Origin: Clostridia bacterium
Lineage (GTDB): Bacteria; Bacillota; Clostridia; Christensenellales; UBA1242
Direction: 5' to 3'
Length of the DNA stretch: 64,000 bases
NCBI GenBank assembly: GCA_017409005.1
Contig: JAFQTP010000003.1
Coordinates: forward strand, 159,699 to 223,698
Part shown: piece after piece, positions 22,588 to 32,563 of the stretch
How the letters are laid out: every line of letters starts with the position of its first letter
Position numbering within the stretch: position 1 is the stretch's first letter
Program-made: the position numbers and the translations under genes
The notes under the pieces: model-generated
Databases searched by the model: none
Told to the model about the DNA's origin: nothing
Seen by the model: only the letters and a program-made list of their open reading frames with translations

Positions 22588-23574
22588 ATGAAAGATAAAA
22601 ATTTAGTTAATCACTTAATAATTTCGGTTGTTTTAACAATTTTTGTTGTTTTAACTTTTGTTTGCTATTGGTTTATGCCTTTAATTGTTTATAAACCCGC
22701 CAAACAATCATCTTTAAATATAAACAAATCTGAAAGCATAATTACCACAAACTCCAATTCAATAAAAATTTTGCAATTAACTGATTTTCATATTAATGGT
22801 GCATTAGGCATGCCCATTACTTTTTCTATGATTAAAAGATTAATTTATAAAACAAAACCAGATTTATTGTATTTATCAGGTGATCTTTTTAGTAACGGTG
22901 CAAGTAAAAAAGACGTTGATACTTTTTTAAATTTTATTGAAAGTTTTAAACTTCCATGGGCGGCTGTTTTTGGAAATCACGATGACGAAACTCCTTACAC
23001 AATGCTGGAACTAAGCACTAAATTTGAGAATGCGAACTATTCTCTTTTCAAAACAGGTAATTTAACCAATTTATACGGAAACTATTATTACAATATTAAT
23101 TTTGAGGATAACAATAGATTTGAGTTTATATTTATGGATTCAAGGTCTCGTGGATTTACTGAAGAAAGCGTTGATTTTTATGAACATGCAGTAAAACACT
23201 CAAAAAATTTAAACAATAACCAACCTTCAAATAATATTTTGTTTTATCACATTCCTCTTGCAGAAGAAATCATTGCTGTTGCCGAATATAAAAACAACCC
23301 TAAAATTGGCGAGGGTAAAATAAACGAGGAAGTTTGTGCTCAAGAAAACCAAGTCGGTTTTTTTAACAAAGTTTTAGAACTCGGTGTAACTAAGGCGATG
23401 TTGTTTGGACATGACCATGTTAACAATGCAAAAATTAAATATAATGACGTTATGTTTTGTTATGGAACAAAAACGGGTTCTTCGTCTTATAACAAAATTT
23501 CCATTCAAGGTGGAACACTTTACACTTTAAGTTCTAGCGGTGAATTAAGTTACAAAGATGTTTATTTAATTTAA
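22588..23574 (+). CDS. Membrane-anchored calcineurin-like metallophosphoesterase
   Basis: The 328 residues start with one transmembrane helix (about 10-33) and continue in an extracytoplasmic phosphoesterase domain. The metal-binding motifs appear in order: DFH (near 67), GD (near 98), GNHDD (near 131), HIPL (near 222) and GHDH (near 275). Similar to YkuE-type or purple-acid-like phosphoesterases; the substrate is unknown. No RBS precedes ATG 22588, and the promoter is placed so that the mRNA would be leaderless. Confidence 0.85.
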   Translation: MKDKNLVNHLIISVVLTIFVVLTFVCYWFMPLIVYKPAKQSSLNINKSESIITTNSNSIKILQLTDFHINGALGMPITFSMIKRLIYKTKPDLLYLSGDLFSNGASKKDVDTFLNFIESFKLPWAAVFGNHDDETPYTMLELSTKFENANYSLFKTGNLTNLYGNYYYNINFEDNNRFEFIFMDSRSRGFTEESVDFYEHAVKHSKNLNNNQPSNNILFYHIPLAEEIIAVAEYKNNPKIGEGKINEEVCAQENQVGFFNKVLELGVTKAMLFGHDHVNNAKIKYNDVMFCYGTKTGSSSYNKISIQGGTLYTLSSSGELSYKDVYLI

Positions 23575-23592
23575 TAAATAGCAAAAAAATTA

Positions 23593-23621
23593 TTGACAAT
23601 GCGGAAATATTCATATATAAT
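23593..23621 (+). promoter_or_regulatory. Promoter of infC-rpmI-rplT
   Basis: Perfect consensus -35 TTGACA and -10 TATAAT with a 17-nt spacer; transcription is expected from about 23628. Confidence 0.9.
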
Positions 23622-23627
23622 TGCATC

Positions 23628-23772
23628 GTAAAAAGTAGAGGTACAAACTTCTCACCAGCAAATGAAAGATTTTCGCTTGGTAATAAAAACTAAATTATTG
23701 TTAATTTATTTTTTATGTGAGAAGTGGGTGCAGTTATACCCACTTTTTAATTTTTATTAGGAGGATACGGCC
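23628..23772 (+). promoter_or_regulatory. infC leader with attenuator (L20-leader-like)
   Basis: The leader contains a terminator hairpin AAGTGGGT/ACCCACTT (23722-23729, 23738-23745) followed by T residues. An upstream segment ACTTCTCAC (23647-23655) is exactly complementary to GTGAGAAGT (23717-23725), which overlaps the 5' arm of that hairpin. The two structures exclude each other, as in the L20-controlled attenuation of Firmicutes infC operons. Confidence 0.75.
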
Positions 23773-24285
23773 ATTAAAGAGTTATTAATTAATGAGCAAA
23801 TCAAAGCAACCGAAGTTAGGTTAAATGGTGAAATGGGGGTTACATACGGAATTGTTTCGTTAGATGAAGCAAAACGTATTGCCGACGAACAAGGTTTAGA
23901 CTTAGTTTTAATTTCGCCAATGGCAACACCACCAGTATGCAAGGTTATGGACTATGGCAAATATCGTTTTGATATGATTAAACGCGAAAAAGATGCCAAG
24001 AAAAAACAAAAAGTAGCCGAAGTTAAAGGTATGCAACTTAGCATGAACATTGCCGATAACGATTTAAACTTTAAAGCAAAAAATGTTAAAAAATTCTTAG
24101 CAAATGGTGATAAAGTTAAAGTTGTTCTTCGTATGTTTGGTCGCCAACTACAAAACCCACAAATGGGTATGCCTATCATGGAAAAATTTGCAAGTTTAGT
24201 TGCCGACGAAGGCGAGGTTACTAGCCCAGCAACCATCAACGGCAGACAAATAATTATGGTAATATCACCAAAAAACACAAAGTAA
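23773..24285 (+). CDS. infC: Translation initiation factor IF-3, ATT start
   Basis: IF-3 of 170 residues, which binds the 30S subunit and checks start codons. The canonical N-terminus (KELLINEQIKATEVRL) is encoded directly after ATT at 23773, with AGGAGG 9 nt upstream, so the AUU start known from infC in other bacteria is used here. Starting at the first standard codon would lose about 20 conserved residues. The C-terminal domain includes VKVVLRMFGRQLQNP. First gene of infC-rpmI-rplT. Confidence 0.95.
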   Translation: MKELLINEQIKATEVRLNGEMGVTYGIVSLDEAKRIADEQGLDLVLISPMATPPVCKVMDYGKYRFDMIKREKDAKKKQKVAEVKGMQLSMNIADNDLNFKAKNVKKFLANGDKVKVVLRMFGRQLQNPQMGMPIMEKFASLVADEGEVTSPATINGRQIIMVISPKNTK

Positions 24286-24349
24286 TTTAACTTTGTAAAC
24301 CGCACATAAGTGCAAAAATAAAAATTTACATATTTAAGGAGAAACTATC

Positions 24350-24544
24350 ATGCCTAAACAAAAAACAAGAAGCACTGCTAAAAAACGTTTCAGTGTTAAA
24401 CCAGGTGGAAAAATTAAACGTTCACAACAAAACCGCAGACACATTTTAACTAAAAAAGCTCCTGCACGTAAAATGGCTTTACGTCAACCAGCTTATGTGT
24501 CAAAAGCAGACGAAAAAAATATTAAAGCAATGCTTAATCAATAA
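24350..24544 (+). CDS. rpmI: Large ribosomal subunit protein bL35
   Basis: Basic protein of 64 residues. It starts [16 protein letters not shown] and contains the family motif [13 protein letters not shown]. The RBS is AAGGAG. Second gene of the infC operon, 20 nt before rplT. Confidence 0.97.
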   Translation: MPKQKTRSTAKKRFSVKPGGKIKRSQQNRRHILTKKAPARKMALRQPAYVSKADEKNIKAMLNQ

Positions 24545-24564
24545 TTAGCAAAAGGAGAATTACA

Positions 24565-24918
24565 ATGAGAGTTAAAAGAGCAGTTAACGCAAACAAAAAT
24601 CGTAAAAAAGTTTTAAAAGCAGCTAAAGGCTATCGTGGCGCACGTGGTTCATTATATCGTGTAGCTAACCAAGCTGTTATGAAAAGTGGTCAATATGCAT
24701 ACGTTGGTCGTCGTCTTAAAAAACGTGATTTCCGTAGTTTATGGATTGCTCGTATTAATGCTGGTTGCCGCATTAACGACCTATCTTACAGCAAATTCAT
24801 GCACGGTCTAAAACTTGCAAACATCAACTTAAACCGCAAAGTTTTAGCTGATATTGCACTAAACGATGCACCTGCATTCAAAGCACTTTGCGATCAAGCA
24901 AAAAGCAAATTAGCATAA
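24565..24918 (+). CDS. rplT: Large ribosomal subunit protein bL20
   Basis: Protein of 117 residues with the L20 core ([19 protein letters not shown] and [16 protein letters not shown]). L20 nucleates 50S assembly and, in Firmicutes, represses its own operon through the leader at 23628-23772. The operon ends at a terminator at 24941. Confidence 0.97.
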   Translation: MRVKRAVNANKNRKKVLKAAKGYRGARGSLYRVANQAVMKSGQYAYVGRRLKKRDFRSLWIARINAGCRINDLSYSKFMHGLKLANINLNRKVLADIALNDAPAFKALCDQAKSKLA

Positions 24919-24940
24919 TTAATTTAACATTTTAAACATT

Positions 24941-24973
24941 AAAACCTATGTATTTTTATATAGGTTTTAATTT
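24941..24973 (+). terminator. Terminator after rplT
   Basis: A 9-bp stem AAAACCTAT/ATAGGTTTT with an AT-rich loop and T-rich tail. The next gene follows 19 nt later. Confidence 0.75.
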
Positions 24974-24991
24974 CATTAAAAAAGGTTTTTT

Positions 24992-25747
24992 ATGATTAAA
25001 GAAATAACATCTGTTAGTAACCCAACCATAAAATTTACTAATCAACTTAAAAACAAAAAGGAAATTTTACAAAACAACCTATGTTTTGTTGAAAGTGAAA
25101 AGGTTATTTACGATTTAGTTAGTTCTGGTGCAACACTTTCTAGATTGTTTGTTGAACAAAGTAAACTAGAAAAGCATGCAGAGATAATTAAAAAGTTTGA
25201 ATCTAACACATATAAAATAACAAATCAAGTTGCAGCAAAACTTTCCGAAACCATAACAAATGCTGGAATTTTTGCATTGTTTGAACTTCCAAAACAGCAA
25301 GAATTTAGTTTTAACAATCGGTTTTTAGTAATTGATAATCTGCAAGATCCTTCAAACCTTGGGGCAATAATTAGAAGCGCCCTTGCATTTGGGTTTAAAA
25401 ACATTGTTTCAATAAACTCAGTTTTTCCATACACGCCAAAAGTAATTAGGTCTAGCATGGGATATGTGTTTAACATTAATTTTATAAACCTTACAATTGA
25501 ACAACTAAAAAATTTAAAACAAACCCACAACTTTAAACTTGTTTCGGCAAATTTAAATGGTGTTAAACCAGAAGATGTAAGTTTAAACGAAAACTTTGGG
25601 TTAATTATTGGAAACGAGGGTAATGGGGTAAGTAAGCCACTTCAACAGCTTAGCGATATCACACTAACCATTCCAATGCAAAATAACGTAGAAAGTTTAA
25701 ATGCTTCAGTTTCTGCAAGCATTTTAATGTATAATCTAGCAAAATAA
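24992..25747 (+). CDS. TrmH/SpoU-family RNA 2'-O-methyltransferase
   Basis: SPOUT-fold methyltransferase of 251 residues. It has an N-terminal substrate-binding domain (about 1-100) and the trefoil-knot domain with motif 1 LQDPSNLGAIIRSALAFG, motif 2 GLIIGNEGNGVS, and motif 3 IPMQNNVESLNASVSASI. It resembles TsnR/YsgA-like 23S rRNA methyltransferases; the exact target nucleotide is not predictable. A weak RBS (AAAAAAGG) is separated by a T run from the ATG. Confidence 0.9.
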   Translation: MIKEITSVSNPTIKFTNQLKNKKEILQNNLCFVESEKVIYDLVSSGATLSRLFVEQSKLEKHAEIIKKFESNTYKITNQVAAKLSETITNAGIFALFELPKQQEFSFNNRFLVIDNLQDPSNLGAIIRSALAFGFKNIVSINSVFPYTPKVIRSSMGYVFNINFINLTIEQLKNLKQTHNFKLVSANLNGVKPEDVSLNENFGLIIGNEGNGVSKPLQQLSDITLTIPMQNNVESLNASVSASILMYNLAK

Positions 25748-25763
25748 AATAAAGGAGAAATAT

Positions 25764-26507
25764 ATGTCAGGACATAATAAGTTTAGCAAAATTAAAAATA
25801 TTAAGGCTAAAAACGATGCAGCAACTGGTAAAGTTTTCACAAAAATTGGCCGTGAAATTGCTGTTGCAGTTAAAGAGGGAGGCCCAGACCCAAACTCAAA
25901 TGCAAAGTTAAAAAACCTAATTGCTAAAGCACGTGCTAACAACATGCCTAACGATAACATTAATCGTTCAATTAAACGTGCAAGTGGCGAACTTGGTTCT
26001 GTTAACTACGAACCAATTACTTACGAGGGTTATGGTCCTGCAGGTTCAGCATTAATTGTTGAGGCTTTAACCGACAATAAAAACCGCACAGCAAGCGATG
26101 TTAGACACTTGTTCGACAAATTTGGCGGAAGTTTAGGCTCAACAAACTGCGTATCTTACTTATTTAGCAGAAAAGGAATTATTGTTGTTCCACGCGGTGC
26201 TGGTTTAACCGACGACGATATTATGATGCACGCATTAGAAGCTGGTGCCGACGATGCTGTTGCATATGATACATACACCGAAGTTATTACATCACCAGAA
26301 AATTTTGACGCTGTTAAAGACTATTTCGAATCAAACAACATTCCAACCGATGGCGCTGAATTAGATTTAATTCCAGCTAGTTATTTAACTTTACCAGAAG
26401 ACAAAATTGGTAGCTTTTTAAAACTTGTTGATGCTTTAGAAGATAACGACGATGTTCAAGAAGTTTACCACAATGTTGAACTTCCAGAAGAAGACGACGA
26501 AGAATAA
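25764..26507 (+). CDS. YebC/PmpR-family protein (TACO1-like)
   Basis: The 247 residues begin MSGHNKFSKIKNIKAKNDA and continue with the typical three-domain YebC sequence (NMPNDNINRSIKRASGE, ALTDNKNRTASDVRHLF, NCVSYLF). The acidic C-terminus ends in EEDDEE. The family includes regulators and a factor that relieves ribosome stalling at proline runs. The N-terminal SGHSKW motif is SGHNKF here. Often found next to ruvC, as in this window. Confidence 0.93.
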   Translation: MSGHNKFSKIKNIKAKNDAATGKVFTKIGREIAVAVKEGGPDPNSNAKLKNLIAKARANNMPNDNINRSIKRASGELGSVNYEPITYEGYGPAGSALIVEALTDNKNRTASDVRHLFDKFGGSLGSTNCVSYLFSRKGIIVVPRGAGLTDDDIMMHALEAGADDAVAYDTYTEVITSPENFDAVKDYFESNNIPTDGAELDLIPASYLTLPEDKIGSFLKLVDALEDNDDVQEVYHNVELPEEDDEE

Positions 26508-26527
26508 ATAATTCTAAAACAAATAAT

Positions 26528-26558
26528 AAACGCTTAAAACTTTAAGCGTTTTTTTATT
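26528..26558 (+). terminator. Terminator after yebC
   Basis: A 10-bp stem AAACGCTTAA/TTAAGCGTTT with T tract. Confidence 0.85.
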
Positions 26559-26585
26559 TAAAAACAAAGCTAAAAATATATTTAT

Positions 26586-26600
26586 CAAACTAATGTTCTA
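26586..26600. promoter_or_regulatory. LexA-type box upstream of ruvC
   Basis: CAAAC-TAAT-GTTCTA matches the sites before lexA (CAAAC-ATTT-GTTCTA) and recA (CAAAC-ATAT-GTTTTA). It lies 16 nt upstream of the ruvC -35. Confidence 0.7.
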
Positions 26601-26615
26601 TAAACACGTTTTTGT

Positions 26616-26644
26616 TTGACAAAATAATTGTTTTAAAGTAAACT
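26616..26644 (+). promoter_or_regulatory. Promoter of ruvC
   Basis: -35 TTGACA (26616-26621) and -10 TAAACT (26639-26644) with a 17-nt spacer. Confidence 0.75.
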
Positions 26645-26659
26645 TACAATGTAATTTAT

Positions 26660-26690
26660 AAAAATGGGGTTATAAAGCCCATTTTTAATG
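26660..26690 (+). promoter_or_regulatory. Terminator-like hairpin in the ruvC leader
   Basis: AAAAATGGG/CCCATTTTT (26660-26668, 26678-26686) lies in the short ruvC 5' UTR, about 10 nt after the expected transcription start, and is followed by T residues. It could be an attenuator. Confidence 0.5.
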
Positions 26691-26718
26691 TTTGCAAAGT
26701 ACTATTTTAAGGTGAAAC

Positions 26719-27219
26719 ATGATAATTTTAGGAATTGACCCAGGCTATGCAATTGTTGGCTTTGGAGTTATTGAAAAAACAAAAAACTCAACACGTGTAA
26801 TCGACTATGGTGTAATTGAAACCGACAAAAGTTTAAAAATGAGCATAAGGCTTAACAAAATTTACGATGGCATTGAATATTTGATTGACAAATATAAACC
26901 CGATAGTTTTGCCATTGAAGAATTGTTTTTTCACACAAATCAAAAAACAGTTATTAATGTTGCAATGGCAAGGGGAGTAATTTTGCTTGCTGCAACAAAA
27001 AAAATGGGCGAAAATAAACTTTATGAGTATACACCGCTTCAAATTAAGCAAGCCCTAACAGGCAATGGCAGAGCAGAAAAACAACAAGTTCAATATATGG
27101 TTAAAGCAATTTTAAACCTTACAAAAACACCTAAACCTGACGACGCTGCCGATGCTTTAGCAGTTGCTCTTTGCCACAGCCAAACAAATCTAATTTTATC
27201 TAACACCGATATTAAGTAG
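26719..27219 (+). CDS. ruvC: Holliday junction resolvase RuvC
   Basis: Endonuclease of 166 residues that resolves Holliday junctions delivered by RuvAB. The catalytic acidic residues are Asp7 (GIDPGYAIVGFG), the Glu in AIEELFFHTN, and two Asp in DDAADALAVALCH. It stands 108 nt before ruvA and may have a separate promoter; a LexA-type box and a leader hairpin lie upstream. Confidence 0.96.
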   Translation: MIILGIDPGYAIVGFGVIEKTKNSTRVIDYGVIETDKSLKMSIRLNKIYDGIEYLIDKYKPDSFAIEELFFHTNQKTVINVAMARGVILLAATKKMGENKLYEYTPLQIKQALTGNGRAEKQQVQYMVKAILNLTKTPKPDDAADALAVALCHSQTNLILSNTDIK

Positions 27220-27327
27220 AAATTTGCTTTTTGTTTTACTAAATTTAAGATATAATAACTTTGTTATTAATATATTTTAACATGGTTATAATTTTATAAC
27301 TTTTAAAAATATTAGAGGATTTTAATT

Positions 27328-27921
27328 ATGTACGCATTTATTAGTGGAATAATCGACGATAAAACCGAAAATAGTGTAGTAATTGAAAGTAATGGTGTTG
27401 GCTACGAAATTTTTGTATCAACCAACACAGTAAGTTCACTTCCTTCTGTTGGCGAGTTTGCAAAAGTATACACATATTTAGCTGTTAGGGAAGATGCTTT
27501 TTTACTATATGGTTTTTTAAATAAAGAAGAAAAAAATGTTTTTCTAGAACTTATAACGGTTTCAGGTGTTGGTCCTAAAATGGCTCTAGTAATTTTAAGT
27601 TCACTTCGTGTTTCCGATTTAATTTCTTGCATTGCTTCTGGCGATGTTAAAACTCTTTCACAAGCAAAAGGTGTTGGCAAAAAAACGGCCGAGCGCATTG
27701 TGCTTGAACTTAAAGGTAAAATTGGTGATTTATCGCAAGTTGCAATTTCAGATTTTGCCATGTTTTCTGGAGTTAGCACCACAGCGTGCGACGAAGCTAC
27801 AGAGCTTCTTGTTAACATGGGGCTTAGCAAGTTTGATGCACTTAAACTTGTTAAAAAGGTTGCACAAGATGGCGATAGCACCGAAACAATAATTCAAAAA
27901 GCATTAAAAAACATGAATTAG
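27328..27921 (+). CDS. ruvA: Holliday junction branch-migration protein RuvA
   Basis: The 197 residues have the N-terminal OB fold, a central tandem helix-hairpin-helix ([13 protein letters not shown] and [19 protein letters not shown]), and a C-terminal domain that contacts RuvB ([15 protein letters not shown] type). It sits 7 nt before ruvB. A -10-like TATAAT occurs in the 108-nt gap upstream. Confidence 0.96.
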   Translation: MYAFISGIIDDKTENSVVIESNGVGYEIFVSTNTVSSLPSVGEFAKVYTYLAVREDAFLLYGFLNKEEKNVFLELITVSGVGPKMALVILSSLRVSDLISCIASGDVKTLSQAKGVGKKTAERIVLELKGKIGDLSQVAISDFAMFSGVSTTACDEATELLVNMGLSKFDALKLVKKVAQDGDSTETIIQKALKNMN

Positions 27922-27928
27922 AGGTTGT

Positions 27929-28975
27929 ATGGACGACGAAAGATTTATAACCAGCACTCGTAGTTTAGAAGACGAAGATGTAGAAAACACACTCCGCCCA
28001 ACATCTATGGACGACTATGTTGGTCAAGACAAAGTTAAAAACAGCTTAAATATTTACATTCAAGCAGCAAAAAAACGTGGCGAGGCCCTAGACCATGTTC
28101 TTTTATATGGTCCACCGGGGCTAGGTAAAACAACTTTAAGCCACATTATTGCAAACGAACTTGGCTCTAGTTTAAAAATAACTAGTGGTCCAGCAATTGA
28201 AAAGGTTGCCGACCTTGCTAGCATTTTAACAAATTTAAACAAAAACGATGTTTTGTTTATCGACGAAATTCATAGGCTTAGCCGTTCAGTTGAAGAAGTT
28301 TTATATCCTGCCATGGAAGACTACGCCTTAGATTTTATTTTAGGTAAGGGTCCAAGTGCTAGAACAATGAGGTTAAAACTGCAACCATTTACATTAATTG
28401 GTGCAACAACAAAAGCCGGAATGTTAACCGGACCTTTACGCGATAGGTTTGGAGTTGTTTGTAGGTTAGAACTATATTCTAAAGAAGAACTTAGCAGCAT
28501 TATTAGCCGCTCTGCAAAAATTTTAGGAATTAAAATTGATGATGCCGCTTGCGACGAACTTGCACTTAGAAGCCGTGGAACACCAAGAATTGCTAATCGC
28601 TTTTTAAAACGTGTGCGCGACTATGCCGAAATTAAAGGCACTGGTGTAATAACGCTTCAACTTTGCAAAGATGCTCTTGAAATGCTTGAAGTAGACGAAC
28701 TTGGTTTAGATTACATCGACCGCAAATTGCTTTTAACCATAATTGATAAATTTAATGGTGGACCTGTTGGTTTAGATACTTTAAGTGCTGCAACAGGTGA
28801 AGAATCTAACACAATTGAAGATGTTTACGAACCATACTTGCTTCAACTAGGTTTTGTTGCAAGAACTCCTCGTGGTCGTATTGCTCTTCCAAATGCTTAC
28901 AAACATTTAAATAAACCAATTAGTGGCAACCGACAAAAATATATTGATATGTTTGTTGCTAAGGACGAAGAATAA
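27929..28975 (+). CDS. ruvB: Holliday junction ATPase RuvB
   Basis: AAA+ motor of 348 residues. It has Walker [11 protein letters not shown], Walker B DEIHRL, sensor 1 in IGATTKAG, the arginine-finger motif GPLRDRFG, and a C-terminal winged helix ([13 protein letters not shown]). Its stop is directly followed by the queA ATG. Confidence 0.97.
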   Translation: MDDERFITSTRSLEDEDVENTLRPTSMDDYVGQDKVKNSLNIYIQAAKKRGEALDHVLLYGPPGLGKTTLSHIIANELGSSLKITSGPAIEKVADLASILTNLNKNDVLFIDEIHRLSRSVEEVLYPAMEDYALDFILGKGPSARTMRLKLQPFTLIGATTKAGMLTGPLRDRFGVVCRLELYSKEELSSIISRSAKILGIKIDDAACDELALRSRGTPRIANRFLKRVRDYAEIKGTGVITLQLCKDALEMLEVDELGLDYIDRKLLLTIIDKFNGGPVGLDTLSAATGEESNTIEDVYEPYLLQLGFVARTPRGRIALPNAYKHLNKPISGNRQKYIDMFVAKDEE

Positions 28976-30007
28976 ATGGATATTTTTAATAAATCAACTT
29001 ACTACTATGATTTGCCAGAAGAACTGATTGCACAAACACCAGTTGAGCCTAGGGATTCATCTAGGCTTTTGGTTTATCATAAAGATAGCAACTTAATAGA
29101 ACACAAAATTTTTAAAAACATTATCGATTATTTTAAACCTGGCGATGTTTTAGTTGTTAATAACACTAAGGTAATTCCAGCAAGGCTTTTTGGCAAAAAA
29201 GCACAAACTGGCGCTAATATTGAGGTGTTTTTACTTAAACGACATAACTTAACCGATTGGGAAGTTTTAATTAAACCTGTTAAACGCGTTAAAGTTGGCA
29301 CCGAAATTATAATATCAGAAGAACTTAAATGCGAAATTTTAAGTGTTGGCGAATTTGGTTCTTGCGAAATCAAATTTAAATTTGATGGTGTTTTTGAGGA
29401 AATTTTAGATAGAGTAGGCGAAATGCCACTTCCGCACTACATCAAACAAAAATGCGAAAACAAAGCGCGTTATAACACTGTTTATTGTAAGTTTGATGGT
29501 AGCAGTGCAGCTCCAACTGCAGGTCTTCATTTCACAACCGAACTTTTAGAAAAACTAAAACAAAAAGGTGTTATTATAACCGAAGTTTTACTTCATGTTG
29601 GTTTGGGCACCTTTAGGCCAGTTAGCGAAGAAAACATTTTAAACCATAAAATGCACACCGAGCATTATGCCGTTTCAAAAGAAAGCGCCGAAATTATTAA
29701 TAAAGCAAAAGCTGAGGGTAGACGTGTTATTGCTGTTGGCACCACAAGCATTCGAACACTTGAAAGTGTTGCAACTAAATATGGCAAAATGCAAGAATGC
29801 GCCGGCGACACAAACATTTTTATTTATCCGGGTTATAATTTTAAAATTGTTGATGGAATTGTAACCAACTTCCACCTACCTGAAAGCACTTTAATTATGC
29901 TTGTTAGTGCCTTTTTAGGGATTGAAAACACACTTAACATGTATAAAACCGCCGTGCAAGAAAAATATCGTTTCTATTCGTTCGGCGATGCAACACTATT
30001 AATTTAA
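28976..30007 (+). CDS. queA: tRNA preQ1(34) S-adenosylmethionine ribosyltransferase-isomerase QueA
   Basis: Converts preQ1 to epoxyqueuosine in tRNA. The 343 residues show LPEELIAQTPVEPRDSSRL, VVNNTKVIPARL, SAAPTAGLHFT and VGLGTFRPV. It has zero spacing to ruvB and a 9-nt gap to tgt, so queuosine and recombination genes form one transcription unit. Confidence 0.97.
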   Translation: MDIFNKSTYYYDLPEELIAQTPVEPRDSSRLLVYHKDSNLIEHKIFKNIIDYFKPGDVLVVNNTKVIPARLFGKKAQTGANIEVFLLKRHNLTDWEVLIKPVKRVKVGTEIIISEELKCEILSVGEFGSCEIKFKFDGVFEEILDRVGEMPLPHYIKQKCENKARYNTVYCKFDGSSAAPTAGLHFTTELLEKLKQKGVIITEVLLHVGLGTFRPVSEENILNHKMHTEHYAVSKESAEIINKAKAEGRRVIAVGTTSIRTLESVATKYGKMQECAGDTNIFIYPGYNFKIVDGIVTNFHLPESTLIMLVSAFLGIENTLNMYKTAVQEKYRFYSFGDATLLI

Positions 30008-31129
<1,122 letters not shown>

Positions 31130-31167
31130 AAATTTACATTTTTTACCTAAATATGGCAAATAATTTA

Positions 31168-31196
31168 TTGCGGTAAAATTGTTATTTTGTTATAAT
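31168..31196 (+). promoter_or_regulatory. Possible promoter of yajC
   Basis: -35-like TTGCGG (31168-31173), 17 nt, then -10 TATAAT (31191-31196), 30 nt before the start codon. Confidence 0.5.
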
Positions 31197-31226
31197 TCAA
31201 TAAAGTTTAAATTAGGAGTAATAAAA

Positions 31227-31820
31227 ATGAAAAGTTTACTAAATAACACCGATTTCTTTTCTCAATATGGGCTATTAATTGTTTTAGTTATAGCCTTGGT
31301 CGTTTTAATGTTTATTTCTTTTAATCGCCGTAAAAAAGAAGATGCATATCGTAACGACCTTGTTTCAAAAGTTGTTCCAGGAGCAATGGTTAAAACCTAC
31401 TATGGTTTATATGGCAAAGTTCTAAAAGTAACCGAAACAACCGATGGTAAAATTTTACTTATCGAAACTGGCGAGGGCGATAAAGTTTCTTATCAAAATG
31501 TTCATATTAATGCAATTTATGCTATTGACGATAAAAAAGTTGTTACAACCGACGAAAACGGAAACGAAATCACTGCTGACACTAAAAGTGAAGCTGAAAA
31601 GAAATTTGAAGAACTTGAAAAACAGTTAGCTGAAAAAGAAGCTGCAGAAAAAGCGGCTCAAGAGGCTAAAGACGAAGAAAAAGTTGAAGAAAAGGTTGAA
31701 GAGCAAAAGGCAGAAGCAACAGAAAAAAACGAAACTAAAAAACCTAAATCAACAACAAAAAAAGCTTCAACTGCTAAAAAAACAACCGCTAAAAAGTCGA
31801 CTAAAACAACAAAAGAATAA
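31227..31820 (+). CDS. yajC: Sec translocon accessory protein YajC with long charged tail
   Basis: The 197 residues comprise an N-terminal transmembrane helix (about 10-30), the YajC core (NRRKKED, then VVPGAMVKTYYGLYGKVLKV), and a tail of about 90 residues, first Glu/Lys/Ala-rich coiled coil, then Lys/Thr/Ser-rich. Usual YajC proteins are about 90-110 residues. A 16-codon upstream extension (from 31179) is open but lacks an RBS; ATG 31227 has TAGGAG at the right distance. It acts with SecDF, encoded 0.7 kb downstream. Confidence 0.88.
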   Translation: MKSLLNNTDFFSQYGLLIVLVIALVVLMFISFNRRKKEDAYRNDLVSKVVPGAMVKTYYGLYGKVLKVTETTDGKILLIETGEGDKVSYQNVHINAIYAIDDKKVVTTDENGNEITADTKSEAEKKFEELEKQLAEKEAAEKAAQEAKDEEKVEEKVEEQKAEATEKNETKKPKSTTKKASTAKKTTAKKSTKTTKE

Positions 31821-31825
31821 TTAAT

Positions 31826-31856
31826 AAAAAGTGCTTTAAACGGCACTTTTTTTAGT
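31826..31856 (+). terminator. Terminator after yajC
   Basis: A 9-bp stem AAAAAGTGC/GCACTTTTT with seven T. Confidence 0.85.
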
Positions 31857-31968
31857 TTATTTAACAACTATTAAAACAATTAAAACCAAACAAATTTTGT
31901 TTAAAAATCATATATTCAACTTCTAACGCATATTTTAAACTAACAATAATTTTGGGGTGGGTTAGTTT

Positions 31969-32364
31969 ATGGTAAAACTTAAAGCAAAAATTTCAAGTCC
32001 ATTTTTATCAAACGTTTTTAAAGGTTCACTTGTTTCGGTTTCAATTAGTTTAGTTTTAATTTTAATTTTTGCACTGTTTATTAAGTTTTTTAACATTCCA
32101 GATGCTGCAATACAGCCAGTAAATCAAATAATTAAAATTATAAGTATTTTGTTTGGTGTTTTAATTGGACTTAAAAAGTTTCCGCAAAAAGGACTTCTAA
32201 CTGGTGCTTTAATTGGTTTAGTTTACACAATTTTGGCTTTCTTAATTTTTAGTTTGCTTGGTGGCACATTTTCGTTTAATGCAAGTTTGTTTGTAGATAT
32301 GTTTTTTGCAATAATTATTGGAGCATTATGTGGCATTTTCTTTGTAAATAAACGAAATAAATAA
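31969..32364 (+). CDS. TIGR04086-type membrane protein
   Basis: Protein of 131 residues with four hydrophobic helices and almost no soluble part. It follows the pattern of the Firmicutes family TIGR04086 found between yajC and secD. Its function is unknown, though the conserved place beside Sec genes suggests a membrane or export role. The RBS is GGGGTGG. It is flanked by terminators on both sides, so it is probably monocistronic. Confidence 0.75.
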   Translation: MVKLKAKISSPFLSNVFKGSLVSVSISLVLILIFALFIKFFNIPDAAIQPVNQIIKIISILFGVLIGLKKFPQKGLLTGALIGLVYTILAFLIFSLLGGTFSFNASLFVDMFFAIIIGALCGIFFVNKRNK

Positions 32365-32394
32365 TGCAAAATAAAATTAAATTATTGTTTGTTT

Positions 32395-32430
32395 AAAATG
32401 TTAGGAATTTCCTAACATTTTTTATTTTTA
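32395..32430 (+). terminator. Terminator before secD
   Basis: A 10-bp stem AAATGTTAGG/CCTAACATTT (32396-32405, 32411-32420) with T tract. Confidence 0.85.
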
Positions 32431-32501
32431 ATTTAAAATTGAGCAATTTAATTTTATGTTATTAAAATGGCAAAAGTAGGCAACAATTTAAATAGTTTTG
32501 T

Positions 32502-32530
32502 TTGACTTATATAATATATTTATATATAAT
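32502..32530 (+). promoter_or_regulatory. Promoter of secDF
   Basis: -35 TTGACT (32502-32507) and -10 TATAAT (32525-32530) with a 17-nt spacer, 34 nt before the secD ATG. Confidence 0.85.
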
Positions 32531-32563
32531 TAATCAGCAACTTTTTTAAGGAGTAAAAAGTAA

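Noticed and set aside
27402-27881. 159-codon minus-strand frame opposite ruvA
   Set aside because: It is fully antisense to the conserved ruvA sequence and Ser/Thr-rich as expected for a shadow frame.
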